DNA from: Icerya purchasi
Taxonomy: Eukaryota > Arthropoda > Insecta > Hemiptera > Monophlebidae
Length of the DNA stretch: 64,000 nt
Direction: 5' to 3'
Assembly (NCBI GenBank): GCA_039619475.1
Contig: CM077115.1
Location: 512,512,815 to 512,576,814 of the forward strand
Below, in pieces: positions 1 through 10,380 of this stretch. The stretch's first letter is position 1. Every line of letters starts with the position of its first letter. The notes under the pieces were generated by a model. It saw only the letters and a list, made by a program, of their open reading frames with translations. It searched no databases and was not told where the DNA came from. Both the position numbers and the translations under genes were made by a program.

Positions 1-2950
1 GTTCAGAAATTGACGTGTACGGATCTTTTTCATGATTCCAGAAATATTTTAAGCTTAAATTAAATTGCCTAAACTTTTAAATTCTTAAAAAGAAGAAAGG
101 TAGTAAAATTTTAATTTTAAAGCAGACTTATGTATAAACACCGTCGTCCGACAAAAACCAATATCGTGTCATGTTTCATAGGCCAGGGTAGGAAATAAGG
201 GAAAAAAAAAGAACTCGGCTAATTTAAACTGAAAAGACCTTTTTTTTTCTTGTTTGGGTTTTTCCCTGGGCTTGTCGGCAACGGACGATTATCAACTCGT
301 GTACATAGCACCTTAATTCAAAAGACCGATTTTATTATCTACTATATGATAAAAGTGTTCAATCCTTTCTTTAAGACGCTCATTCTCCGATTAATATTTT
401 TACATTAATTTTTTATTATCATCGCTCGAGGAGTTTAAATACGGGAGAAAAAAAAACTAAAATCTGACGTTCTGGCGCGTTAAAATAATATTGCGTTTAG
501 GCTTCCAAAAATTTTAACGAGGTTGAAGTGAACTTCCAGGAGTGAAGGGGGACTTAACTGATTCTCAGGAACACCGCCAATTAACCACCCTTAAATATAT
601 TAGAGATTAATGAAAGAGTATACAATTACGACAAGGTAATTCAGCGTTCGATAATTAAAAAACCGAACAAGTACTAAATAAATAAATAATGAAAAATAAA
701 AACAAACTTACATATGCATATATATGTACATATATATATATATATTAAATATGTATATTTCGACTGCGAGTGGAAAATGTACCGAATTAACAGACGCAAC
801 CGCCTATCCGCGACAACTAACTTGACACACCTATTTCGCAGAAGTGGTAAAGCGAAACTGCTCAATTATTTCCACGTTACGCTACGAGAGTCTATAGCGT
901 CGGGCGCGACCGAGAAAACGCTATTCTTCTCGTCGCGATAAGGAAATGTACTGCCCCCGGTGACGTGCACACGACCATTGATAAAACCGCCTTGATGCGT
1001 ACGTATAAGTGACGAACAGATTGAGAAATGGTCATCGGCGACAGAACAGGGTTCTCTTTGAGAACAATTAATCCCGCACCGACAAATGTTAATCATCCTT
1101 GATTAGTCGTGGATTATATCGCAATTGGTGTGTGCGAAATTGTTTCGCGCCAATATATCGACCTCTCGCGCATCTTGACGAAGAAAAAGCAAAGAAAAAA
1201 GAGATAAGCATAACAACATGTGTTTGTATTAAAAATATATTAACGGCCAAATCATTTGATGGAAAAATTATTTTTCGTGGTTTTTCAAAAGATCTCTACC
1301 AGCACCGGATAACTCGGTGACGTAAGCAGCAAATTAAAATTTTAACCATGTTTATTTTAAGTAAAAATAAATGAAACAGCGAAGGAATAAAGGTAAAAGA
1401 GGTATAAAAGTGGTCGCAGAAATAGGTACGTTTAGCGCATATTAATGAATAATAATGATAATCATAATTCTCTTCAACAGTCGAAAAATTGTTATTACAT
1501 ATTTAATCACATCGAACTGGCCGCAGCTCACGTTTTCTCCTTCTAATACCGCACCTGTTCGCTGAGCACTGATCAGAATCTCTGAGAGAGTACTTCTCCG
1601 TTCGTCCGTATTTCGAATCGGGAACCGAACAGTTTCCAGTTCCCTCCTGAAATCGCAATTTCCGTCCGAACCTGCCCGCGTCAGCAGTCCGTTTCTAGTA
1701 TAAACGGAGGTTCAACGAGCCACGTGCCGCAAAAAAAAACTTTTACCGAATCGTCGTCAAAGCAGAGTCGACATTTGCGCAACAACACATGTAACGGAAC
1801 GATAACAGTTGGCACACTAAACCGACTTACGTAAATGCGCGCGAACACAGTCGTCAAATGTTGACGGCAGTAGTTCAAATAATGTCCATGGCGCAGTTCG
1901 ATTGTGCATACGTTTGCGTTTAGAAGACCGGCTTTAGATTACAAATGAAAGCTGAACAATCCTCTGCAGAATAGTCGTTCGTTTACCGCTAGGTGTCTCA
2001 GCACGCAGAAACGATTTGGGACTGCCGGCAACGAACCAGCTTCTAAAGTTGGCGCTGTCTCAGGGAATAATTTATGTTAGGGACACTGAACAGTGGTTGA
2101 CGCGAGGGCTCTCTCGAGTGCACTATGTGAAAATCAACAAGTGTCCGAACGTCAGAGCGTTTGCTTTCCCTTCATTTTGAACGAAAACTGATGAATATGT
2201 CGCTGCTGCTCGGGACGCAAATGTTGCCGGACAAAGGAAAAAAAAATACGTCATTCTTTTGCTGTTCCGAAGGCGCAGTAGTAACGAAAGCCATGCACGC
2301 GGCTTCACGATGTCACCCCTTCTTGGAACCTCGCAATGTTCGAAAGAAAAGAAAATTGTCCGCGTCTTATTTTGACGAATGAGTTGATAAGAAACAAGTG
2401 ATCGAGAGTTCTAAGGTATCGAATCACAAGGATAAATCGTTTGTCGAAATTCGAGCCTTTGTACGACAAAATATACTACCTTAGAGGCGTGTACAGCGAG
2501 GCTGCGCGGTGGTTAATAATTCAAGATTCGATCGGGACGCTTTCGAAGGCATTATTTTTATTTCCAATACTGACTGTATAGTTAAATTATCCGATATAAA
2601 TATTTACATAAAACTTCAAAACTCTTGAGCATACTTTCAATCTCGAACATTACGTCCACCTTACGTCATTTTTCTATTTATTTTTTCGGGAACAAATTGT
2701 TAATGCTCCACCTATTGCACTCTGACGCGTGATTCGGCCCTTTGCTTTTTTTGCTTCCTACGATAAACCATTCCTTTTTCCCCTCTTTGGTTTTTGAAAC
2801 TTTTAAAGTTAATCAAATCATAGCATACCACACACACACCGAATATTTTTGTAACTGCGGCCCCCGCTTTTATTTTTCAGAAAATTTTTTGTAGTTTCAG
2901 ATTTGAATCTTTAGAACCCATAGTTTTTATTACTGATTTTTGTAAAAGTT
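1..2950. other. No recognised gene; relatively CpG-rich stretch
   Basis: No frame here gives a protein I recognise; the open frames are short and lack domain motifs. About 850-1100 and 1500-2520 are visibly richer in G+C and CpG than the flanking AT-rich DNA, so they could hold 5' UTR, promoter or conserved non-coding sequence, but no TATA/initiator arrangement is convincing. A short TA-rich microsatellite lies near 720-750. Confidence 0.4.
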
Positions 2951-2954
2951 TTAT

Positions 2955-3690
2955 TCTATTAATGTGATAGTGTGCAACTTCCCCACCCAACCCACCCACC
3001 CCAGAAAACTATACCACAAGTCGATATTGGCTGATAAAGCGCTAAATAAATCCGAACTAAATATGTTGGTGGAAAATATAGCGATATATAATAAAACAAA
3101 TAATTTATTTTGCTTAATCTGTGAAAAATATAAACAGTATGCGATGTATACAATCAAATATAATGCCGAGATACCTAATTTCTGGAACCATTTTCTATTT
3201 CATTATTATTGGCTAAATAATATTTAAAGTTATTCAAAAATGAATGAAAGTGCATGCTGTATATGACATATTTGGTTTTAGATAAATTTAGCACTAATCT
3301 TTTTTAATTACCCAGTTCTCTGTTAAATTTATTCCACTTTACGCCAACTTTTGTAAAACATCTGGGTCACGTGCACTCATTAGCAGTATCGTATCATCTG
3401 CATGAACCAAAAGTTTCCCGATAGGTTTTAACAAGCATAAATCATTTATAAATATTAAAAATAGAATTGGGCCTAAAATACTGCCTTAGGATATATTCTC
3501 TATACACATTATTTATTTTAGTAACATATCGTCTGTTAAGTAGATAAGACTTGAACCAGTCTAAAAAAAAATCGCGAAAACCAGCTCTTTTTAATTTCAT
3601 TAACAACAACTCATGATTAACAGTATCAAATGTTTTGTTTTTTTTAATATCGAAATATGTAGCAGCTGTAGGCCTCCCAACTCTTCTAGG
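2955..3690 (-). pseudogene. CR1/Jockey-type LINE reverse transcriptase fragment
   Basis: Read on the minus strand, the sequence gives the RT palm block FDIKKNKTFDTVNHELLL near 3655-3600, then a fingers/palm stretch ending in LLNRRYVTKINNVYRE. A damaged version of the usual ILGPILFLIFINDL block follows, then the catalytic box as HADDTILL near 3395. Further down, frame-shifted pieces resemble LGIIFD and the thumb block YLVRIYLALYQPISTCGIVFWGG (shown here in two parts: YLVRIYLALYQ and PISTCGIVFWGG), typical of CR1/Jockey-like LINEs. There is no endonuclease, and stops and frameshifts interrupt it. The order of motifs is certain; the clade assignment is inference. Its upstream edge coincides with a perfect-looking hairpin at 3692-3767. 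Confidence 0.7.
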
Positions 3691-3691
3691 T

Positions 3692-3767
3692 TATCCGTAG
3701 TGTAGGAGATATGCTCAAACAAAGCCAAATCCGAACCACGTTGAGCATATCTCCTACATTACAGATA
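3692..3767. repeat. 27-bp arm hairpin (inverted repeat)
   Basis: The left arm (3692-3718, TATCCGTAGTGTAGG then AGATATGCTCAA) is repeated in reverse complement at 3741-3767 with two mismatches, leaving a 22-base loop. It abuts the RT-coding side of the LINE fragment and is followed by an (ATT)n tract. It may be a fold-back insertion, a MITE end, or an inverted duplication made when the LINE was truncated. Confidence 0.75.
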
Positions 3768-3815
3768 ATAATACTAATAAAAATAATAATAACAATAATT
3801 AAATCAAGTCAAATC

Positions 3816-3816
<1 letters not shown>

Positions 3817-3848
<32 letters not shown>

Positions 3849-3860
3849 GTTGTTGTTGTT
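3817..3860. repeat. (ATT)n then (GTT)n microsatellite
   Basis: Uninterrupted ATT units run for roughly 30 bases and change to GTT units. More diffuse AAT-rich sequence lies on both sides (3770-4040). Confidence 0.9.
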
Positions 3861-3869
3861 ATAAACCTC

Positions 3870-5635
3870 ACAAATGCGTTAAATGGCGCGAATAGTGGAA
3901 GTAAATGTGAAAAATAATGACAAATTCAAAATATAAGTGAAGCAAAAATAATTGGAAAAAAATTATGCAGATCTGTAAGCAAAATATATTTACATAGAAT
4001 AAAAAAAAAAAAAATAATAGCAATAATAATAATAATTCTTATATTACTACTATTGGATTGGGTACCCATACGTTCATATTAGTCAAAGCGTGCAAGGGTG
4101 CGCGCAGGTGAGGTAGGTGTTGGCGCGGAGAGGCTAGCCAAAGGTTTCACCTCTTATATATTGCGCATCGAGCGTCCTAGTCTTTCATATTTTTTCGTAT
4201 ACCGGCCGCGAACCTCAGCGTCCATCTCTTCTCATAATACTTCTTCTTAATCGCCTCCCTCTAATTTTAACTCTTTAGCTCCTTATAAACCCTCTCGTCA
4301 GTTTCGTCCTTTTCCATCCAATCGCATCCTATCTTCCTCTAATGGTCGCGTTTTATGATAAAATTATAAGTTTTCTGCGTTCAAAAATATAAATTTAATT
4401 AAAAGTCTCGGTTACCGCTAGTTGTACCTGTCGGCTGTGTTTAAATTCCTTACGCAACGAATGATTATTTAAACGTGAATTAACTAATTCTACACGGCAT
4501 CTGCATGCAACAGCTTTAAAAACATTAAATTCAAATGGCACATTTCGACTATTTGTACTGTAAACAGGATTTATTATTATTAGGCATTTCGCACTATTCA
4601 GTCAACCACGATCGCGAAATCGTTTGCATGCCGTGAGTCATCAACGTCACTGTTTACGTTACGTAAATTGATTTAATTAAAAAAATCCGGGAAGATTACA
4701 ATCCAATATCTGTTATTGATTTTTTCTATTTTTTTTTTTTTTGGAATAATTTTTAAGTGTCTGATTTTTTTTTGCGAATCGTACGAAGAGGCTCCACGGA
4801 TTACGGTTTGAGAACTATCGACCTAAAGCACTAATTTAAAAACGAAATTAACCATCCTCTTCAAAATGTATTCCCTTCTCCTCGAGTAATGATGAAAGGC
4901 ACTTGTAAAGAGCACGTGCCGAAAATCGATTAATTACAAAACTGTTGTTTTGAAAAAGGAACTAAAAATCCTGGTTTTGTTTAATGTTAAAAATGGCGGA
5001 AGAAAAGAGCCATCATTATGTTTTAACTTGCAAAGCTCACGACGAAGAAAAATTAAAATAGTGTGTTTGACTTTTTGACTGGTCGCGACAATTTTACATA
5101 TTTTTTTTTTTTTATCAATAATTATAACATTTATAAATAGTTGCGTGTCGATTTTTGACGATTTTTTCAGGTGAGCCTTACTTCACTACCCTCCACCATC
5201 GTACAAATGAACAGTAGAAGAAAAAATATTTAAAAAAAAGTGCGTTTCTAGGAGTTAAAAATCCGTATTTTAATATTCGGAAATCATTTTGAGTTTTTGA
5301 ACACACGGAATGAAGCTATAAACAATGTTCACTATGTATACTAAAATACTGTCGAAAACTGAATGGCAGGTTGTTTTTGCGTGCCCTCTTATATAATTTT
5401 TGAATTTTACCGATAACAATAAGGTGACACAAAAAAGTGTAATTTAGCCCGTTTTTTTTTTTTTTGTTTTTTTTAACTCGACCAGCAGGAGGTACTGACT
5501 TATGACGAATAATAATTGTGCGGAAGTTTAAATTTTAATTATTTTAGGTAAAGAGTAGGCAACTGAGCAAGTAAAGGAATTATTATAAGAGGATTAGAAA
5601 ATAGAAGGATAACTGCGGATTGCGCTGAAGAAGTT
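3870..5635. other. No recognised gene
   Basis: AT-rich sequence with several poly(T) tracts (for example 4730-4741, 5101-5113, 5452-5465). A more GC-rich block around 4085-4230 contains GTGCGCGCAGGTGAGG and might be an old SINE head, but box A/box B spacing is not convincing. No supported coding sequence. Confidence 0.4.
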
Positions 5636-5639
5636 TAGA

Positions 5640-5775
5640 ATATAAAGTAAAGTTTGTTTATGTGATGAGGAAGAACACTCCTTCCATCATGCCAGCTATT
5701 AGCTCCTTTTCCTTCTTCTTGTTTCTGGGTAAACGTCCTTGATTGACGCCCCCCCCACCCAAAAAAAAAAAAAAA
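5640..5775 (+). mobile_element. Family A LINE, 3' terminus only
   Basis: The last part reads TTTCTGGGTAAACGTCC then TTGATTGACGCC, a C run and about 15 A. The same 3' end occurs at 34.6 kb and 61.0 kb (minus) and in diverged form at 23.5, 24.45, 27.38 and 56.3 kb. This shared end, more than any protein, identifies a severely 5'-truncated LINE copy. Its A tail runs directly into an oppositely oriented family A piece. Confidence 0.6.
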
Positions 5776-5950
5776 TACGTTAGCATTGCATGCAAAATTA
5801 TTATTCGTAACGAGGAGGGCAGAATGGTGACAGGGAAAAAGAAACAGATCGAGAAACGAGAAGCTAAAAAAGAAACGTGAAGAAAACGATTCAAGGATAC
5901 AAAAAATCATGAGTGAGAAGGCTGAATAAAAAAATAGGAGCATGGATACT
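5776..5950 (-). pseudogene. Family A LINE C-terminal knuckle fragment
   Basis: The minus strand encodes a pyrimidine-rich stretch ending with CHHSALLVTNNNFACNANVF, matching the C-terminal knuckle of family A (C-x2-H ... C-x3-H-x4-C) with the second His lost. The frame is open for about 100 codons only because it runs through the opposing poly(A) tail. It is truncated at the tail junction with the plus-strand copy. Confidence 0.5.
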
Positions 5951-6014
5951 TTTAGTGTGGTATTAAAAAAAGATAAGACTTTTTTTTTCGAATATTATAA
6001 TGTAAAAGTCGCGA

Positions 6015-6580
6015 TATATACCTTTGTCAATCCACTTCTGGATGAAGGCTTTCCCCAAAATGTTCCATCCACTTCTGTTCTGCGCATTCCTCATCCAGTT
6101 CTTTCCAGCTACCTTTACTACATCATCCTGCTAACGCGTCATTGGTCTCCCTTGGTTTCTTTTTTTGCCTATTGGCCACCGTTGCAAGACACGCTTCGAC
6201 ACCATCTATTATCGTTTCTTCTAGCTACGTGACCCCAGTCCAATTCCATTTCATTTTGGCCATCTGCTCCATTGCGTCGTTTAGCCCTCTTTGTTCGCGT
6301 ATCTATGTATTACGAATATGATCCATCTGCCTTATATTTAACATTTTCCTTTTATGCGCAGCTTAGGTTTTTGTGATTCTTTTTGTATTGTCTGCAGTTC
6401 TTCTACGCTTGTGCTCACTAATGCTATGTCATCTGCGAATCTGAGGTGATTCAGATATTCGCCGTCTATTTTGATATCGGCCGTATCCCAATTTAAATTC
6501 TCGAATACGATTTCGAATAATTTCGGGGAAATGGTATCACCTTGTCTTACTCCTCGTTTTACTGGAAAAGGTAAAGTAAT
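6015..6580 (-). pseudogene. RTE-type LINE reverse transcriptase, C-terminal part
   Basis: The minus strand reads VKRGVRQGDTISPKLFEIVF near 6565-6505, then NLNWDTADIKIDGEYLNHLR and the catalytic box FADDIALV around 6425-6450. After a frameshift the C-terminal tail gives WGHVARRNDRW, KKRNQGRPMTR, a stop in place of Trp, then QDDVVKVAGKNWMRNAQNR. The GHVARR...GRP.TRW...W tail is characteristic of RTE-like endonuclease/reverse transcriptases of animals. The endonuclease and RT N-terminus are missing, with at least one frameshift and several stops. Not functional. Confidence 0.8.
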
Positions 6581-6619
6581 ATAATTAAAAGCATCGTATA
6601 TTTAAATCTGTACGCTTTT

Positions 6620-7135
6620 CTTACTAATTCCGCATTCCTTTCCGTTGATAATACCGGATAAGTTATTATTATTATTAATTTTTGCGCTACATCCGCTGTG
6701 TAATAATATGTCACGATATCGCTTAATTAATTTTTCTTCCTAAATAAAATAACCTACCTTACAGAGTAATTTGAACCGTATTTCAAGGTTGCGAACAACT
6801 TTTGTCGTCTTGTACAAATAACTAACAATGAATGTGAATGGTCCACCGTCATGATCGGCTAACGTTACAAATGCAGACACTATACACCAAGACCTAATGA
6901 AAACGTTAATGATTGCGCATCAGTTCAGTCTATATGAATGTGTGTGCGTGTGTACACCTATCCTTTTATGCAAATCTTTGGTTAAAATTTGCTGAAAAAT
7001 TCATTGTTTAAAATTAAATATGTGTATTTTTTTTTTGGTATCGAAAATTCTACCCACTGTCTGTGTGATGTTTAGTTTTGTTTACATTAATAATTATATG
7101 TTAATTCGTGAATTCAAAATAATATAATTAAATTT
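6620..7135. other. No recognised gene
   Basis: AT-rich sequence with short ATT and GT runs (6661-6675, 6935-6955). Nothing codes convincingly. Confidence 0.4.
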
Positions 7136-7139
7136 TAAA

Positions 7140-7241
7140 AAATTTAGTTATTCTATAAAACTGATAATTTTGTTACTTCGGAAAAGGGCCCCCCTAATAT
7201 TTCCGTAGCCCCGGGCCTATCATATACTTAATCCGGGCCTG
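7140..7241 (-). mobile_element. hAT-like terminal fragment (solo end)
   Basis: On the minus strand the end reads CAGGCCCGGATTAAG, then a linker and TAGGCCCGGGGCTACGG. This CAG...GGATTAAG...GGCCC layout is common at hAT-type non-autonomous ends. I did not find the partner end, so this is a truncated copy or its other end has decayed. The element name is inference from the terminal motif only. Confidence 0.4.
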
Positions 7242-7446
7242 GTTTTACCTTAAGATTTAACTTCTGACAGAGTTTTTCCTATTCGATTAACTTCCTTATT
7301 CTGAAATATCGTTTATTTTCTGTTTGTTGCTGTTTAAATCGATTATATTAACGATGTAGATATTACTTTTTTTCAATGCCCATTGTTCTCTATCATTTAT
7401 ATCATTACATTCCCAGGCAAAACGGTAATTTGTTATCGTTTTTTTT

Positions 7447-7575
7447 CTTTATTTTTGGGCGCGCTAACTACGGACATTCAGCCAGCGCGAGTGAAATTTC
7501 TTTGAAGGTGTCAGTGTGTGGCAACGAGAATCGAACCAGGTTCAGTTAACTCTAGTCAACTACCGGTAGCTAAAT
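7447..7575 (-). mobile_element. tRNA-derived SINE-like fragment
   Basis: On the minus strand an A-box-like TAGCTACCGGTAGTTGAC is followed about 30 bases later by a good polymerase III B box, GGTTCGATTC (plus 7528-7537). The downstream part, with AAATTTCACTCGCGCTGGC, aligns loosely with the sequence after the B box at 15528-15538 (AAATTACCATTGCACTCGG), suggesting two copies of one SINE family. It does not fold as a whole tRNA. Confidence 0.45.
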
Positions 7576-8027
7576 TTATAGCTAATGCAAAAAATCTTAT
7601 CAATTTTGTTGAAATACAAGTGTTATGCAAAAACATATAATATCGCTGCATCCTTCGATGTACTCCAACGAGCTGGACAAGTTTAAGTATATGTTGGGTG
7701 AAAATGAACAGGTTAAAACTAATTTTTGTCGTTCCAATTAACGAACCGACAATTTAGCCGAAATTAATAATGATATAGAAAATGGCAACTTCGTTTAGCA
7801 GCCACATCACCAAAATCAAATCCCAAGTATACTGATGAAATTGATTAGAATTGGTATTTTTGATAATTAAAGATTTTCAGACGTTATCTATAGTTGAAAA
7901 TGTTTGATTTTAAAATTTTGTTAAAAGGTTAAAACTAAAATATTGTTTACCTTTGAAACAGGAAAATTCTGAATATCTATTATCTCTAAATTTATGATTT
8001 AAAATTAAAAATTGAAAATGATTGTAG

Positions 8028-8652
8028 CAGAGGCGGATGCACGGCGGGGGAAATAGGGGACATCCCCAAAGAACCAAAACCTCGATGAAAAAATTTGTTA
8101 CAACAGAGAAACTTAATTTATACTATAAAAGATTTTTGTATAAATGTTACACCTACGGATTTTAATAATTAATATTTAATACTATTTTCTGGTAAAAGTA
8201 TTAATGTTCCGTTTTTATTCTATTTTATATGTAATTATCATTGATCTTTCGCCACTTTTATTTGTATATATTTTTTTTACTTGCTCACAAACAAAGAATT
8301 CGGATCGGATTACTAATAAAAAAAAAAAAAGAAAAGTAAAGTCGAATAAAAGTGTTATCTTTTTTGCTCTTTCTAGTAATTTACTATTCAAATTCTAAAC
8401 TACCATTTTAGCTAGAATTTTATAATTTCGTTTTATTTTTCACTCCTAAATATAAGACAAAAGTTAAATTAAAAATTGTAATAATTACGTGTTTTTAAAA
8501 CACTTTTAAATTTCTAATGAGGGCGCTGTTTGATTTTCTTTATGAAACAAGGTATTTTCCAAATTTACTGTCTACCGTATAAAATATTACGTAATTATAT
8601 ATAATCTCCCCCTCTCCAAAAAAAATAAATAAATTTCCCTGGATCCGCCCTT
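8028..8652. mobile_element. hAT-like MITE
   Basis: The left end CAGAGGCGGATGCACGG and the reverse complement of the right end, AAGGGCGGATCCAGGG, form imperfect terminal inverted repeats. The flanking octamers GATTGTAG and GATTGTGA match at 6 of 8 positions, consistent with an old 8-bp hAT target duplication. The interior is AT-rich, and its short open frame (8204-8398) is low-complexity and not supported as a gene. Confidence 0.55.
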
Positions 8653-8811
8653 GATTGTGATAATACTTATTATTAGTTTTCCGCAGCAACAGATTGCGGG
8701 CAATTCACGAGAAACCAAATCGTTCTTAACTATAATAGTACATTACACTAATGATTTTTTTAAATGATATTCTTCGGTGATAAAACAAGAGAAATTCAAG
8801 TGTCACATATA

Positions 8812-8842
8812 CTGGGTAATACGTTTTCTGCGTATTACCCAA
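8812..8842. repeat. Short hairpin
   Basis: TGGGTAATACG and CGTATTACCCA are exact reverse complements around a 7-base loop. It could be a chance palindrome or a remnant of a fold-back element; there is no gene context for a terminator role. Confidence 0.5.
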
Positions 8843-9096
8843 GTAAATTTAAGGAGTGAGGTGTATTAGAAAAAGTAATGGGTGTTGTTATTGACATCGC
8901 TGCAAATATGAAGAAAACAGTGGTAGAAGAAAAACATAAAAAATATCACTATCCATTTGTAGTCCAGACAATTAATTTTACGATTAGTAAAACGATTTTA
9001 AAGAATACCGAATTAATCTATCGTGCTATAATTTGATTGAAATGAATAAAATAGAGTAAAGACTAAAAACACGCAATGATACAATTTAAAATATAA

Positions 9097-9246
9097 ATCT
9101 AAAAACACCGACTAGTTTCGGATATTACAATCTATCTTCATGGTGTGTAGAAACAATTAAAAATAAAACAACAATGTTTTAATTTTAATTTTTTATACGC
9201 ACCATGAAGATGGATTGTAATACCCGAAACTAGTCGCTGTTTTTAA
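9097..9246. repeat. Long inverted repeat with ribozyme-like core
   Basis: Arms of about 70 bases: the left arm contains GACTAGTTTCGGATATTAC then AATCTATCTTCATGGTG, and the right arm carries its reverse complement with few mismatches. The AT-rich centre is also self-complementary, so the unit can fold into one long hairpin. Each arm carries TGAAGATGG ... CCCGAAAC (plus strand 9205-9230), which resembles the CUGANGA ... GAAA core of the small hammerhead ribozymes known in Penelope-like retroelements, except that the first core C is A. I see no adjacent Penelope reverse transcriptase. The inverted repeat is certain; the ribozyme idea is inference. Confidence 0.7.
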
Positions 9247-9249
9247 ATT

Positions 9250-10380
9250 TTTTATTAAAAAAATACAGAAATATTGTAAGTTATTTTAAGTGCAGCATCG
9301 TTACGTGAACTACGCAGACAGTAAAAACAGATGGACTCGACGGAATTAAAGTGAAAAAAATAATGCACAGACTCAATGCGATTCAATTTGTATTATGTTA
9401 GAGTGTCTATTAAAAGTTAAAAAACCATTATTATGAATAATAACTAATTTGGCCACTGAAAGATTCCCTGAAAATTTGTCAGAGAGTGAGTGAAGGGGCT
9501 ATTTTAAAGGATATATTGACAGTGTTAAAATCATTTTTGTAACTAAATGAGGAATTTAGCTATGAAAAATGCATTACTATCTTTGTTTATTTCTTTAATT
9601 CGTGGTTTGCAAAAACTTATAATAATTACTCAGGTAAAAAAAAAAAATAATACAGCAGCTAAACTCTAATCAGTTTCAGACAGGATCCCGTTGAGAGATG
9701 TATTTGACAAATTTATATTCTAAAATAATTTAATTAGTAATAAAAAGTTTTGAATTTATTTACACCAATAGGCGTAATCAATCTTATCTCACTCATAATT
9801 AATTGTATTAAAAGCATTACTTATATTTGTATTTCTACGGTCGTTATAATTTTATTGCCAACTTCAAAAAGGGGAGGTTATATGTTCTTCACGTATGCTC
9901 TTTGTTTTTATGTATGTTCGTGCATAACTATTATCCTGTGATTCGATTTTAGTGGTTTTTCGTTTATTGAAAAGTATACTAGCTTAAGGGAGTGCCGTAT
10001 GAGTACCAAAGAGTACCGGTAAATACGAAGTGGTCATCAAATAAAAGGAGTCTTCTTAGTTACTTAATATAGATAAACAAAAATGAACCAAAAGATTTTC
10101 ATTAGACGATGGAAAAAATAGGAACACTTAAAATTTTAAAATTAAATAATCAATAAATGCGAGTGATCAAGTATTATAAACGTTATTTTCCTACGTAAAT
10201 TTAGAATCTACATTTATACCTAATTATGCCACGGACGTTTGGAGGAGGATTTTTTCTCATGGAAGTTAGATTAACGAAATAATTTTTTTCACTACTATAT
10301 TAAATGTTGGAAATCAATTTGTTAATTAAATTTAGATTCATTTTAAAAAAAATTTTAGCATAAAATTTATAATGAAAATA
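9250..10380. other. No recognised gene
   Basis: AT-rich sequence. Short frames such as 9750-9941 are hydrophobic low-complexity and lack support. Confidence 0.4.

Noticed and set aside
2123..2382. Short frames on both strands in a CpG-rich stretch
   Set aside because: Overlapping opposite-strand frames without domain support; composition alone explains them.
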